A program made the position numbers and the translations under genes. The notes under the pieces were generated by a model. That model made no database searches, had not been told where the DNA came from, and worked only from the letters and a program-made list of their open reading frames with translations. From NCBI GenBank assembly GCA_002794775.1, contig NBAY01000098.1, positions 52,226-116,225 of the forward strand: DNA of 64,000 bases, written 5' to 3'. Source of the DNA: Porodaedalea pini (Eukaryota; Basidiomycota; Agaricomycetes; Hymenochaetales; Hymenochaetaceae). The stretch's first letter is position 1, and each line of letters begins with the position of its first letter. Below, piece after piece: positions 1 through 11,765 of the stretch.

Positions 1-1523
1 TGCAAAATTTGAAGACTGAGTCTTTCCCCATGATTTCTGGAGACCACATGCATGATTTGCACCTGGTAACCATGGCTCAGTCTTTATTTTTTGTTACTCA
101 CATTACTATCTCATTTATGTAATTATTTTTCATGCTTTCATGAGTGGCTGTCACATGCCTGCCTCTGCACCCAACTCTCATGGGTGCCAACTACAACCCC
201 ACTAACAAAGGTCTAAACCAGGCTGATATTCATAGTTATTTCTCTTAAAGTGTCCTTTGCAACTATATTTAACAGCTGAAAATAATGTAAATGTCTTCAC
301 CTGCATGCATGGGTCTTGACATTGGATTGCATCAGACAGCATTTCATAAATAGAAATAACTTTATTTGTTTATTATGCAATAATATGGACAAGCATTCCT
401 GTGTATTAGCATTGGCCAACATGTTCACCGAGGCCAGTGTTTATATACAGGTTTGACTGTAGTGATAGCTGAGCTTCAAGCAGGAGGACAAACACATGGC
501 ATCCAGTGCTTTCAGACCAAAGGGAGTAACTATGACATAATGTGACTATGTGTGACTACCTTTTTCCCATGATCTTGGCTTTTCATTCACAAGAGATGCA
601 CGTCCGGTGGAGCTTGCTGACCTAAGCTGTCTCTCAAGAGACACAAGCACACGTGAGCTCAGTTGCCAAAGGGGGGTGTGCCGATCCATGCTGCTTAACC
701 AAGTGCAGCACACACTGCATGCCCCTAACAACCAGTGCCAGTTTTTTTTTTTCTTTTTTTCTTTTTCTTTTTTTGGTGTGTGCATGCACATGCGCGTGCA
801 GGGGTGTGGGGGAGATCAATGAAAATTGATGAAGTCAAAAATGCCAGCCTCACTCTGAACTCACACTCTCTCAAGCCATTCTTCATTCTGAAGCAACATG
901 GACAACTCCTCAACAAATCAGAAGCATGTCATTCATTGGGCCATCTGAAAAAGTCGAAGGAGGTTGGGCCCTATCTGCCTGCAGGATTGTCTGCACAAGG
1001 GATCATGCTCAATGGCACTCATTGGCTTATTGTGATATGCCAGTATGCCATGACTCTAGTTGGTCCTAAGGAAGGAAACTAAAGTCGGTCAGCAGTGCTG
1101 GCTTGGTACGTCTAACATTCATTTAATGTGCTTGCAAATTCTTAGTTTCCTGCACCACAAGGACCCCACCTGCAAAACAACCTGATCCCCCAATCTTGTC
1201 TGCCTTCAATTTAATTGTGACACAGCATGCAGCTCACACACAGGCATGCGTGAATCAGGAAAGCATGCTTACTACTTCACACCAGACTCAGAGTTGGAGT
1301 CAGGGGAGGGGTTCTCATGTGATGGCCAGACTCACAGTGGTCAATGAATTCTCTGCAATGGTCCACCTGGTGAAAGGTGATGGTATGGGTCTACAGGCTG
1401 ACTCAGACCTGGTTGAGTTCGGCCACTGGGGGTTCACTCTAATGTGTCTGATGGAGGGGATAGTGTCAGGAAGTGTGGGGAAGTGTAATAGAATACTCAG
1501 GGCTAGGTGTCGACTCGAGGGCG
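1..1523. other. gene-free, CpG-poor sequence
   Basis: I see no gene. The open frames here are short, overlap on both strands and resemble nothing I know. The sequence is AT/TG-rich and very poor in CG dinucleotides, as expected for old methylated repeats. A T-rich low-complexity tract lies at about 741-775. A small imperfect palindrome built on GTCTCT/AGAGAC lies near 630-645. Confidence 0.6.
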
Positions 1524-1528
1524 TGAGT

Positions 1529-2152
1529 ACAAAGGGCGACCGGCAAAATGTGCCTAAATGCAGTCAGAGAACAAAGGGCAACTACGATCTTGACAACCCG
1601 AGCTCGGAAACTCGCCAGTGAAGACAGAAATCAAATTGATTCGTCGAGACGATTCCAAATCTGAAAAGATCTCGAGATGCGATGCAGAATTGACAGAGAT
1701 ATGGCAGTTGCACTTGTTGCGGCTGGCAGAATGTACGGAACTCCTGGAACCAAAAAGCTATTTTTGTAGCTCTATGACGTGGGCTCGGAATCGTGCAAGA
1801 CAAGACAGTATTCAAAATCGATTTTAGATGAGATTAAGAATCTGAAGAGAGCTCGAGAATCGGTTTAGAACTGAGGGCAATATAGCGAAAGCAAGATTTG
1901 ACTGAAAACAGGACTCGAGACAGAACAGACGGGACAGACAGAAACGACACTGAACAGCAGCAGAGATGAGAACTAAAGACTGGGACTGACTCAGGGGAAC
2001 TAAACTTGTCTTTTTGAGACATTTACATGAGTGTTTAAATAACCAACAGAGGGTTGAGCCTCTGAGCGGCGTACAAAGGACACAAAGACAGACCGGAGGC
2101 TCTAACCAAACAACACCAAACAGCCAGAACTCAGAGCCAGAACCCGAGAACA
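1529..2152 (-). repeat. probable solo LTR (624 bp)
   Basis: The segment is flanked by 5-bp direct repeats TGAGT at 1524-1528 and 2153-2157. On the minus strand it begins TGTTCTCGGG and contains an AT-rich TATA-like stretch. It is visibly richer in CG and TCGA motifs than its surroundings, which suggests a younger insertion. The other terminus reads ...TTTGT rather than the canonical CA, so the boundary or the LTR identity is uncertain. No internal retroelement genes accompany it. Confidence 0.45.
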
Positions 2153-2163
2153 TGAGTAATTAA

Positions 2164-2649
2164 GAGCCCATTCGGCTGCAGTTTTGCACAAGATATTCCC
2201 TGCCAAAATTTAATACTGCTATCTTGTGTGACATTTTTTGTAGAGCAAAAAACAGGAGGGTGTTCAGCAACCTCTCACATGAAATCAAATTTCTTTTGCA
2301 AGTCGCGACACTCCACTCAAAAATAAAAACAGCTCAGACCTGTTTTTCTTTTGTTGATGCTGTTCTGCTAGCAGTATCTCATTCATCAGACACAAACTAT
2401 CCAGTAAAAAATGAGGGAAAAATGAGAAAAATAATGTCTGCCTATGGGCCACAAATTCTGCCACTTCAAAAAAAAAATTAAGTGTGGTAAAAGGGAGATT
2501 CTACTGTCCCACAAAAGTGAGCATTTTGGTAGCAACCTCTTGCAATTCACAGCAGATATCTCTCCATATTCTTCCCACGATTTGCCACATGTGCAGATTG
2601 TGATAGAGCAAAATCATAATTGCACACAAAATTGCAGCTGAATGGGCTC
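2164..2649. mobile_element. PIF/Harbinger-like MITE (486 bp)
   Basis: The terminal inverted repeats begin GAGCCCATTC and match over about 24 bp with two mismatches. The flanking 3-bp target duplication is TAA at 2161-2163 and 2650-2652. A 3-bp TWA target and a GAGCC-type terminus are the hallmarks of PIF/Harbinger elements. There is no transposase frame, so it is non-autonomous. It sits a few bases from the putative solo LTR and just upstream of the Argonaute relic. Confidence 0.75.
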
Positions 2650-2689
2650 TAAGCTTTGGGAGGCTTGGAACAATACCAGATGTGACCCA

Positions 2690-4960
2690 AAATGGACTTC
2701 GATGGCTCACCAGTACAGAACCAAGCTGTATGCATCAGGTTAATCCTACCAAACACTGAAAGTGTCCTGAAATGCATCGGGGATACTTGTAAGACTGTCC
2801 TGAGTCAAGTTGAACCTAATAGAGCCGATTCCAAGGCTAGCAGCATTGGGATCTCCACACCGGTCTACAAGTCACTTGCAGTGAATGTCAATGTTAATAT
2901 GTGCATGAGTGCATTCTATGTGCCATGAGACCACTTGAGCAATGCAATGCTCGAGTTCCTGCTCGAGTTCCTTCGTCAGTTGCAAAAGGAGTGGTGCATC
3001 TGCAGAAGTCCTTTGGGAAAATAAGGGTGATGACAAATGATCTTGATTACCAAAGGTGCAGCACTATCAGGGGCTTTGGGATCCATCCACAACTGCAAAA
3101 AATACTTCCAGAAGAGTAAGTCATTTGGAATCATTCATATAAACCTATGACTTAACTAAACTGCATCCATAGAGTTTGGGATTTCTCTGAAAGCATGCAG
3201 ATGACCTGCCTGTCATGAACACTGGGACAAAGGACAAGGACATTTTCATCTAAGCAGAAATTTGCAGGATTGAAGTTGGCAGTATCTTTGCAGATGAGCT
3301 AAACTTGCTGGGGGGAGAGCACCTCTCTGTGCATGGCCAATTGTAAAGATGCCCACAGCAAATGCCCAGACCTTGACCATCAAAGGCCTCTGCCTGCTCG
3401 GATTTGAGTCAAACACACCACCAATGGCAAGCTTCAGTATCAAGACCTTGCTGGACATGGTGGTTGTTTCGGTGCACCAAACATAATTTTATGAGTCGGG
3501 TCAGCTGGCCGTGGTTGATAGGTCTTGGACAACTCGAGGTATCCATTTCGTAAAGGCTGCACAGCTCACACATCTGGCCGTACTTATCCTGCACGATGGT
3601 GGACCAGAAGATTTCAGCAGCAACTCTGACATTGCACTTCATGAAGTGATTGATGCCCTCTCCTTGCCAAATGTCATTCTTGTAGCTTGCAAGTCAGCAA
3701 AGTCAGCACAAACTATGAAGTATGTGAGCGACTTTGGATAATCCATTCTGAGATCGAGCTCTGTGTGCAATTTCAAAAGCTCTGAACTCGTTCCTGGGTA
3801 AGCTGAAGATGGTCCTCATGCTTGTCTCTAACAAGGACCTGCACATCTACACTGGGGGCTGAAGATGATGTTCAACACTGTCCTCGGATGTCAGGCTCTA
3901 TGTGCCCTGATGTCAAACATATGAGAAAAGGAGGGTCAGGACCAGTACATGACTAATCTGGCGCTCAAGTTGAATACAAAGCTAGACGGACTGAACCACA
4001 CATTGGAGTCGGGATCTCTAAAATGGCTACAAAAAACAATGTTAGTGGGAATGGACATCACGCACCCAGGCATAGGATGCATCAGGGAAACACCAACAAT
4101 TGCTGCTGTTGCGGTGAGTTGCAACATGAGCTTTATGCAGTACTAGGTGAGTGTTTCTCTTCAGGAGTATAGGAAGGAGGTCAGTGCACACTTTGCATTG
4201 CATTCTGATCTTACTGCTGACAATGATATTGACAGACAATCACAAACACCAAGAACATGATAATTGAATGGCTCAAGGAGTATAGGAAGCACATGAAGGC
4301 GCTGCCTGAACATATTGTCATTTTCCATGGAGGCATTTCAGACATCCTGGCCTGGGCCAGGATATCATGAAGGCTGAGGTCGGTGAAATGAAGAAGGTGT
4401 TCCGTGACCTTGCAGATTACAAGCTGAAGGTTACATTTGTGATCTGCAGCAAGGGTCACCGCACCCGCTTCTATCTGACTCGGGCTCAGGATGCAGACCA
4501 GATAATGAACTCAAAGGCTGGGACCATCATTGACCAGGGTGTGACCGGCATATGTGACTTTGATTTCTACCTGCAGGCGCATTCTGCAACACAGGGGATG
4601 GTGTGGGTGATGCGTTACACTGTGCTTTACACTGTGCTTTATGATGAGAACAAGTTTTCTGTGGACGTCCTCCAGCAGGGTATCAACGATGTCAGCCACC
4701 TGTGGGTGCCTGCATCTGAAAGTGTTAGAGCTGAGCATGCCCACATGCACAGTCTGACCAATGTGAGCATGCTTGGCTCTATCTTCACAAGATCCTGCCT
4801 CTGATCAAAGGAAGCAAGGAGAGCAAAGTACCACCAAAGGAGATTGTGAAGAAGATGGAGGCACTGTGGAGAAGGGGTGTTCACGAGGAGTTGAAGGGTA
4901 CAATGTACTACATGTGAATGTGACACTTGTGAGTCAATATGGTTTCCATAATCAAAGAGT
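2690..4960 (+). pseudogene. Argonaute pseudogene
   Basis: Argonaute is the small-RNA-guided effector of RNA silencing. Collinear fragments in shifting frames follow Argonaute domain order. A DUF1785/linker-like piece ends LAVNVNVNMCMSAFY near 2880-2925. A PAZ-like stretch near 3010-3290 has VMTNDLDY and LPVMNTGTKDKD. A MID-like region lies near 3540-3740. PIWI spans 3949-4760, with VGMDITHPG carrying the first catalytic Asp and DFYLQAHSATQG carrying the His. A C-terminal KKMEALWRRG-type tail ends near 4915. The frame is broken by stops and shifts throughout. The segment equivalent to the second catalytic Asp loop reads VIFHGGIS, so that Asp appears lost. Gaps in the homology look like remnant introns, arguing for decay of a genomic copy rather than retroposition. 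Confidence 0.8.
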
Positions 4961-5186
4961 GAACAAGTTTGTGTACAAATAGTATGAATAGCATGGCTGA
5001 TTGTGTGCTATTGAATAGCTGTTGACAGTGAAAGCTGTAGCAGAGTGTGAAAAATATGTACTTATTTGGTCATATCTGAGTATCACGAATTGTAGCAATG
5101 ACTTATCTCACTCCTGCTATCTCAACACATACTTGGCCTTGAAGCTTCAGACACAGCTCAAGACTTTCTCCTACTCATTCTCATCA

Positions 5187-6404
5187 TGTCCTCACACTGT
5201 GCTTTTGATCTGCCTGTGGATGCTTCCCAGCTCAAAGCTGCAAACCTCAAGCAGCTCAAACTCTGGGCCCGTGCAATCAATGAGGAATCACACCAGATCA
5301 GTGGGATCAAGGCCATCAAGAGCCTTTCTATCAGGAAGGAGGTTCTCTTCTAGACACTAGCTACTCATCTAAAGATAGATCTCTTGGCTTCTCTAGCCAT
5401 GAGTCTGTCAGAGGATGCTGGTGAAGTGAAGCCACTCCTTGATCCCACCTAGTAGCAGATTCAGGACAGGCAGTATGATCTGATGCTCTCTAGATATGAG
5501 AAATGGGATAATCAGGAGCCATATGCATTTGGAAACAAAGGTGAGTAGCTTGAGTGCCTTCTTGAAACAAAAATAAACCTCATTCTATTTTATTTAGATG
5601 AGCCTGTCACTGTAGCAGGAAATCCTGACATGGAAGCCCTTGATGCCACTCAGCTCCTTCAGTCTGGGGGGGGGGGAGCCTATCAGTATCTCTACATCTC
5701 CTCCTGTGCCCATCTCAACACCTAGGGCCTCATCATCCCTCTCTACTTCAGCCTCATCCTCTCAGCTGTCCTCTGCACTGAAGATGGATGTCAGTGATCT
5801 TGACAAGGCAAAGGGGTTGATGGCAATAATACAGCAGGGCATCTCAGGCCAGATCAACTTCTATGAAAAGCACTTTCGATCCATGGGACCTGAGCCATAG
5901 AAACGTGTCAAGATGAAGATTTTATGTTGCAAGTAAGTGCTGATTTATTCTAGCTATTTTTTTAAATATATTTAATTTACTTACTTTATCTTTTCTAGAA
6001 AAGTCTATGATGCCTATGTCAATGACTTTTCCAGTGATATGGACTGCTTCACCAGGATCTTCAAGCATGATTTAACAAAGACCACTGGTCCAGGAGGATG
6101 GAACCCTATAGAGAATGATGGGCTCTTCTCATTCAATAAAGTTGCTGATTTCATGATTTGATATTGCGACAGTGCAATCATGGAGGAAAAGACAAAGGCA
6201 TATTATCTGGAGAGAAGATGGCAGGAGGTTTGGGGGGAGAAGAATAATTTTGAGGTTTGGGAAGCTCTTTGGCAGGAGCACATTGCGCTTGAGAAGAGAG
6301 ATGCGAAGTACTTTGAAAATGGTGAGTTTTCTCAAGCAAAGTGGGATAAGGCATTTCCAAAGGGTTACTGGTACTGGATTGGTAAGAAAATTGCTAGTAG
6401 ATAG
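5187..6404 (+). pseudogene. degenerate coding relic of unknown family
   Basis: I do not recognise the family. Collinear plus-strand pieces in several frames look like an old multi-exon gene. A piece at 5187-5354 is rich in Leu and Lys (ANLKQLKLWARAINEES). A Ser/Pro-rich stretch at 5640-5785 leads into MDVSDLDKAKGLMAII. A Trp/Glu-rich piece at 6180-6404 has YYLERRWQEVWG and AFPKGYWYWIGKK. Stops separate the pieces, and GT...AG-like gaps occur near 5541-5599 and 5934-5998. It lies next to the Crypton-like recombinase relic on the other strand and could belong to the same element, but the sequence does not prove this. Confidence 0.35.
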
Positions 6405-6589
6405 AAGTGACTTGAAAGAGTTATTGTACAAGAACTATCAATTATATAAACAAGTAGTTGAATTACATATGTCAATATAGTAATCTATCCAGAAGCAAGA
6501 CAACTAGAGAGAGATGCACTGATGCTTAGCAAGAGGAAGCCCTACTTTTTCATAGTCTGCTACAAAGTCATGGTTATTCTCAGAAGAAA

Positions 6590-8288
6590 AGAAATAGTGA
6601 TACATTGTCACTGCCTCCTGCTAAGACCAGCCACCCCAAGCAGCAACCATATCAGGAGTCCAGCCTCTGTACTTCATCTGAAACTGGCATCCACCTCAAT
6701 GAAAGGAATGAGATCCAAATACAGCTCATCTCTTATAAAGAAGAGACTGAAGATCCTTGTTGAGCATGTGACTGAGAGTTGAGGAAATCTGAAAAAGACA
6801 GTGAGTAGAATAAAAGAAAAGAGAGAAAAAGAAATACCAATTGTTTTAAAGGATTAACTTTTCCTGTGTTATTGATAGCCAGGAAAAGGGGACCTGAAGT
6901 GTTTGCCTCATGCTTATAAAGGCTAACAACATGAAGTAGAGCCCTGACAGGGCAGATGATAGGGTCCAGATCATTGGCATGGAGAAACATTCACTGGCAG
7001 CCCCCAGTCTGCACATTCTTTCTGGTGTCTAGAGTGACAGTGAACTTTGAGACTGGAAAATGATGTAAGAAAGAAATGATAACCAGATTCAAAAAAAGAT
7101 GCTCACATGAAGTCATGTCAATGTTAGTAAAGTTGAGACTCAGGGTCTCATTAAGATGCTCTAGCAAGAGCCAGGCAAAAAGATATACATACTAGAATTT
7201 GCTTCAGTAAAAACAAATGCAAAAAAAAACTAATCAAAAACTCGAAAACATACATATCTGATGGTCCCTGAATGCCTTTGTGCATTGGGCAACTGCTCAC
7301 CACTGATGCATGCTCTGTGAAGTGCACACATATCACTGTAAGTTACAGCACAGGCAGATGTAGAAACATCTCCCTGCTTCACCATCTTGTTCTTGAGCCC
7401 ATGCATAAAGCGAATGACAAGAAGAGAGCAAGATGGAAGGCCCTTGCTTTAAAGAAAGAGAATCAATATATCATATAATTGAAGGCCATGAGTATCTCAC
7501 CAATTTCCACTGCTATCTACAGACCAAGAGACTTGGTCTGCACCACGATAAAGCAAAAGATACCAGTATGTAATCATAGCTTGAGTCGAAATTGCAGTCA
7601 CATACTATTCTTATGGTTAGAATATCATGCTAATTGTCCATGAGATCATGCACTTGCCTTGTTTCCTTGAAACCCTTTCTCTTTTGGCCCACATTTATAT
7701 GTGATAAAGTGCACAATATCACCTGGAGTTTTTGAAGTGACGGATTTAGGATCCCAACTGTGAGCTTGGTCACGGTGAAAAGCAATATAATTTGAGATGA
7801 TTCTGTGCAATTTGTATGAGGTCTAGAGTATTATCATCTAAAAAGCAAGCTACAGACCTTATATGCCCCTTCAAAGTTTTGTCTGTGATATGGTTCTTCA
7901 CCATGTCCGATGCAAACTGACCCTCTGATGAGGCATCAACTTCATAGAATTCCTCAAGATATTCCATGACTGTTTCTGCCAGGTTATCCATTGCCCAGGT
8001 GTCGTCATCCTCATCCATCCTTGAAAGAATCTGCAGTATCATAGTTTTAATTATCTGTGAGAACCGTCAGAGCTAAATTTGTCTCACCTTCTCTTCTTCA
8101 GGTGTCGAAGCTGTGCCCACAGTCATGACATCACCAATGAAGCCAGAAGCATCAAGTCTAGAAGCATCCTCTGAAAGAACAGATTTCACAAAACTAGCCT
8201 CAGCAGAAGAGACAGCCATGACTTGTAAAGCTGTAGAACACAGTGGTAGAGACAAGACAACAGTGGCTGCCATGTCACACAAATTCAA
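6590..8288 (-). pseudogene. Crypton-like tyrosine recombinase pseudogene
   Basis: Cryptons are DNA transposons moved by a tyrosine recombinase. On the minus strand, exon 8288-8088 runs into exon 8030 onward across a 57-bp GTGAG...CTGCAG intron. Downstream pieces in order read KTLKGHIRSVACFL, FHRDQAHSWDPKS, FAWLLLEHLNETLSLNF, TVTLDTRKNVQTGG, DPIICPVRALLHVV, a GPLFL block, SHSFH, and MVAAWGGWS. This succession (LDTRK, CP-x-RAL, H-x-x-F/R, WGGW) is typical of fungal Crypton-type recombinases. Stops interrupt it, for example after TRKNVQTGGCQ. The Arg expected in the LLR-type helix reads as His/Glu. It is therefore inactive. Confidence 0.72.
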
Positions 8289-8589
8289 ATTTATTGATCA
8301 ACATCCAGATATATTTTCTTGATTCTTGACGGGATTCTTAACTATACATACTCCACTTTTCAAAGTGTTGTCTGCAAATGGTTTCTAGAATACAGTCTAC
8401 TCTATAATAACACAGCACTGTGTCTCAAAGTGAAGACTACACTCAAGCATCATATCGAGCTCTGCATTGTAGAACTCGCGCTTGTCCGCCCACCATTGCA
8501 CCTGCTACTGCTGCACTGCAACCAAGTTGAACTTCCAGCAGAACTTGACTGTCAACATCGCCACATCCTCGTCTGCACTCATATTTCAG

Positions 8590-8945
8590 ATTGGGTCATG
8601 CAGGTGTGGCACAGTCTCCACAAGCCAGGCTTCTGGGTTTGGGATGTCACGTGTGATCCATGGGAGGCTCTGCGAAATGCAACTGTGTCAGCCTGGGTTC
8701 TCTCTTTTTGAAGATATAGAACACACACCTTCATTTCATTGAGCATGATTTGCTTTGTACAATCCTTCTCCAACAGCCTATCCCATTGGCACATGGTTAT
8801 AGCTCATGAACGTATCCACCACAAAGTTGTCCGTGTGGATCATCTGGTACATCGTGAACTCTGCGATGCCACCCCATGGTGTGCACCCAAAGAGCAAGCA
8901 GTAGAGGGTTACACCAAGCACCCACACACTGTCCATTGACATCAG
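8590..8945 (-). pseudogene. CAMKK-like protein kinase C-lobe fragment
   Basis: A short minus-strand stretch reads VWVLGVTLYCLLFGCTPW and then LLEKDCTKQIMLNEMK. This matches the subdomain IX-XI region of calcium/calmodulin-dependent kinase kinase family enzymes (a DVWALG motif, then the final helix before the C-terminus). The N-lobe, catalytic loop and DFG are absent. Frame and stops are decayed beyond 8700. It abuts the 3' end of the topoisomerase relic and is probably part of the same captured or decayed block. Confidence 0.55.
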
Positions 8946-9235
8946 CTCCATCAGAAGACCGCAGACATTGGACGCGTCCAAAGAGGTATTCACCATCGAT
9001 GAGGCAGATGCCTCATCATCCTTCACAGTCCTCTTATCTAACTCCAGCTCTCCCCTCACTCCCGTGCCAAGCTTCCCTTTCTCCATGAGCCCCAGCACCT
9101 TCCCTCGCACCACCTCAAAGTGGCAGAGTGCCAACTGCAGGATGCTGCATGTTGTGGGTAAATGGCAGGGGACCTCCTGTACAAATGTTTTGATCAGAAT
9201 GAGATCCTTCTTGGACACAACCATTGCAGAATTTC
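8930..9235. repeat. dispersed repeat R1, copy 1
   Basis: This block of about 300 bp is repeated with moderate divergence at about 12900-13205. Both encode, on the minus strand, a similar unrecognised stretch with GVRGxLExDKR, VKDD and SNVCGL. Here it sits between the topoisomerase relic and the kinase fragment. Confidence 0.6.
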
Positions 9236-9994
9236 TCATTTACAGCTTGCAGTGCAAGGCAATCGATAAAGTACATAACAGTCGCGCACTGCTGGTTGGC
9301 CATAAGCTTGCTCCACAGTTCACCATTGTAGTCTTCTGGTGAATATGGTCAACGTGTTTCTTGGTTGTGTAGCATTCATGCTTGCACTAGCAGACAGAGG
9401 AAGAAAGGAGCAAACCTTCAGCTCACGAGCTTACTCAAACTTGCTCATATCACTCTGGCCCTTGAGCGACGAGCTGGCAGCAAGGAAGACATAGTTGTGA
9501 TTCCCGTTGATGTTCTCCATCCAGTTTGCAAGCCATGTTACTGTCTAGTCATGGATTACCTTCTTCCAGTTGCCAGGCATGTTCAGCTTCAGAATGGGAA
9601 TGCCTTCACCTATGTTGATGGTTATGTCTTCTGGACAGACATGGAACTATAATCACGTTAGCATATTCAAGAAAATGCAAATAGAATGCAGCAGGCAGAC
9701 CTTGAGAGAACCTTTGCAAGAATGTTTGCCACAGCCGTGGAAGAGGCCTGGAGGTTCGACTCTGAAATTGCCAACCTTCTCTTTGCAACTGTTGAGGACA
9801 CAGGTCGTGAAAGGTTCCTTGACTTTGTCCTTCTCGGCTTTCATGACCTTCTTCTCTGCATTACTCTTGGCCTTCTTCTGTGCTTTCTGCACCTCGTAGA
9901 ACTCAAACATGGTCCGAAAGTCACAACGATCAAAGTCCTTGATTTTTGTGCCATCACACTATTAAAACTCATGAGAATAAAGTCAAAAGGGCTT

Positions 9995-10760
9995 CCTTCA
10001 AAGCTACAATGCTATGTTGAAAGACATACCTTTGGTCGAGCATGGCACTTTTCAATGTCATTATCCAACTCTGCACCTCATTGGCATCAGCAATAGAAAG
10101 TAGCCATATGGTCTGACCATTCTCTTCCACATTCAGTTCCTTTTTCTTTCCTCCAACATCCATGCCACCAACTTTGACGACTGAATGCTTGCCAGCAATC
10201 TCCTCCTCAGCTGTGAAAACTACCGAGTTTTTATTCACCTCCATTCTCTTGGGCTCCCTCTCATCAGCCACCGAAGATTTGAACATGTGCAGATGACACA
10301 CAGAAGGCGTTTGCTCAGGAGGAGTAAAGGGCCAAAAGCTGCTCAATGAAGGTGACTTCGGCTGAGGTGGAGCAGTCAACACAATCACACAGGTTCACCA
10401 TTGTTGTGAAAAGCCAAGAATGAGAAGTGGCGAGGAAGGAAAGAATTTTAACAAGGATGAAGATTTGCTTGACAGCGGGTCCAGAGCAGAAAATAAACAT
10501 GGAAAAGGTGGGAGTTCCAGCTGAAAAAGCGATGCTGATAAGGAGTCCTTTGGCTTCCTCCCATTCACTGAGATAATAGGGGGACCAAGTGGTGGGAGAG
10601 GCCAATTGGAAGTCGAGCTTGGCGTCATAGGCATAACAATGCCAGAAAGTGATGAGCTGTGATTGTGCCTACTCTCCCACATCTGCTGGAGCTGTAGCCC
10701 ATTAGGGATCCCAGTCTGCTTCGCAATGCCATTCACACTCATCCGCGACCTATCCAAGTG
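9995..10760 (-). pseudogene. PH-domain-like protein fragment inside TOP1 intron
   Basis: Minus-strand frames show a Ser/Pro-rich leader (FWPFTPPEQTPSV). They then show a pleckstrin-homology-like strand and helix pattern ending TIWLLSIADANEVQSWIM and SAMLDQR, next to a GTATGT donor. The terminal W in the helix of such a pattern is the PH hallmark. It lies in the same orientation as the topoisomerase relic, between that gene's GTATGT donor near 11230 and its acceptor near 9965. It therefore looks like a gene piece embedded in an intron. The parent protein is not identified. The reading frame is broken upstream. Confidence 0.45.
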
Positions 10761-11349
10761 ACCTATCCAAGATATGCAACCTCTCAGCTGTGTCCTTTAT
10801 CCAAGCTCATTTCATGATAATCCCTGGAGCTGACATCTTCAGTAGAATCATCCTTGAAAACACATGCCGTCGCTCTCAGTAAGCCTGGACAAAGCATCTT
10901 CTCTGAATAAAGGACTGATTCCTATAAACTCAGCAGCAGCCTCTCAAAGTCGGTCGTGCTCTCTCCATTCATTCTCCTCTCCCTCGTCATGAACTGAAAC
11001 CGATCTGGCTTTTGCCATACTGATTTCGATGACATCTGATATAATGTGCGTGGAGGATGGAGGCTGAAGCGCCCAATGGCCCTTTGTCTTCCCCTTCCCT
11101 TTCCATGGCAAGCCTCTTTGTGGCTGAAAGTGAGACTGGGTTGGAGAAGGAGAGAGAGTTGTGCTTTGCTCAATCGAATTATGTTTGCCCATTCTCTTGC
11201 TAATAGATGCCTTAGCAAACATACCAGAGGGTGGTCCTCAAGAACCTTAAGGAAGTTTTTAGATAAGTTCTTATTGAAAACTGCATCTTGTGTGTGATCA
11301 GTCTCTATCATCTGGCTATAGAAGCCAGCAACCTCCTCCAACTCAATCG

Positions 11350-11765
11350 TGTTAGGTGGGAGTCCAGGAGACGACTCAGACTGGGCAAGCCTCGGCTGAC
11401 TGTCATCTGGGACGTGCTATACTCAAGCGGGGACTCAGGACATGCTATACTCAGGCTAGGTCATTACAGAGGTAAGAGGATTAATATAAGTCTAAACTAA
11501 TACAAGGGGGACAAGTCTCACCTAGGTCGTCGCAGAGGTAAGAGAAAAAGCAAAACAAGGAGTTCATGCAATTCCTAAGACCTTATATAGTGACGACTGT
11601 GAGACTATATTACCTAATGTTACATAAACAAATGGAATGGAATGAAGGAAGGAAGTGTGAAGAGAGTGTGGGAAATGATTGAAAAGACAATTAAATATAG
11701 TGAAAAGGAGTGATTAAAAGAAAAGAAATGATAAAAGGGGAAATAAAAGAGTTCGAGTCCTAACA
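11350..11765. repeat. solo LTR (416 bp) inside TOP1 relic
   Basis: The termini are perfect 7-bp inverted repeats, TGTTAGG...CCTAACA. The flanking 5-bp duplications are AATCG (11345-11349) and GATCG (11766-11770), four of five identical. A TATA-like CCTTATATAG lies at about 11580. Topoisomerase coding sequence resumes directly on both sides. This is the footprint of LTR-LTR recombination. Confidence 0.75.

Noticed and set aside
741..1082. 115-residue plus-strand frame starting in the T-rich tract
   Set aside because: The start is a translated T-tract (poly-Phe), there is no family resemblance, and the surrounding sequence is repeat-like.
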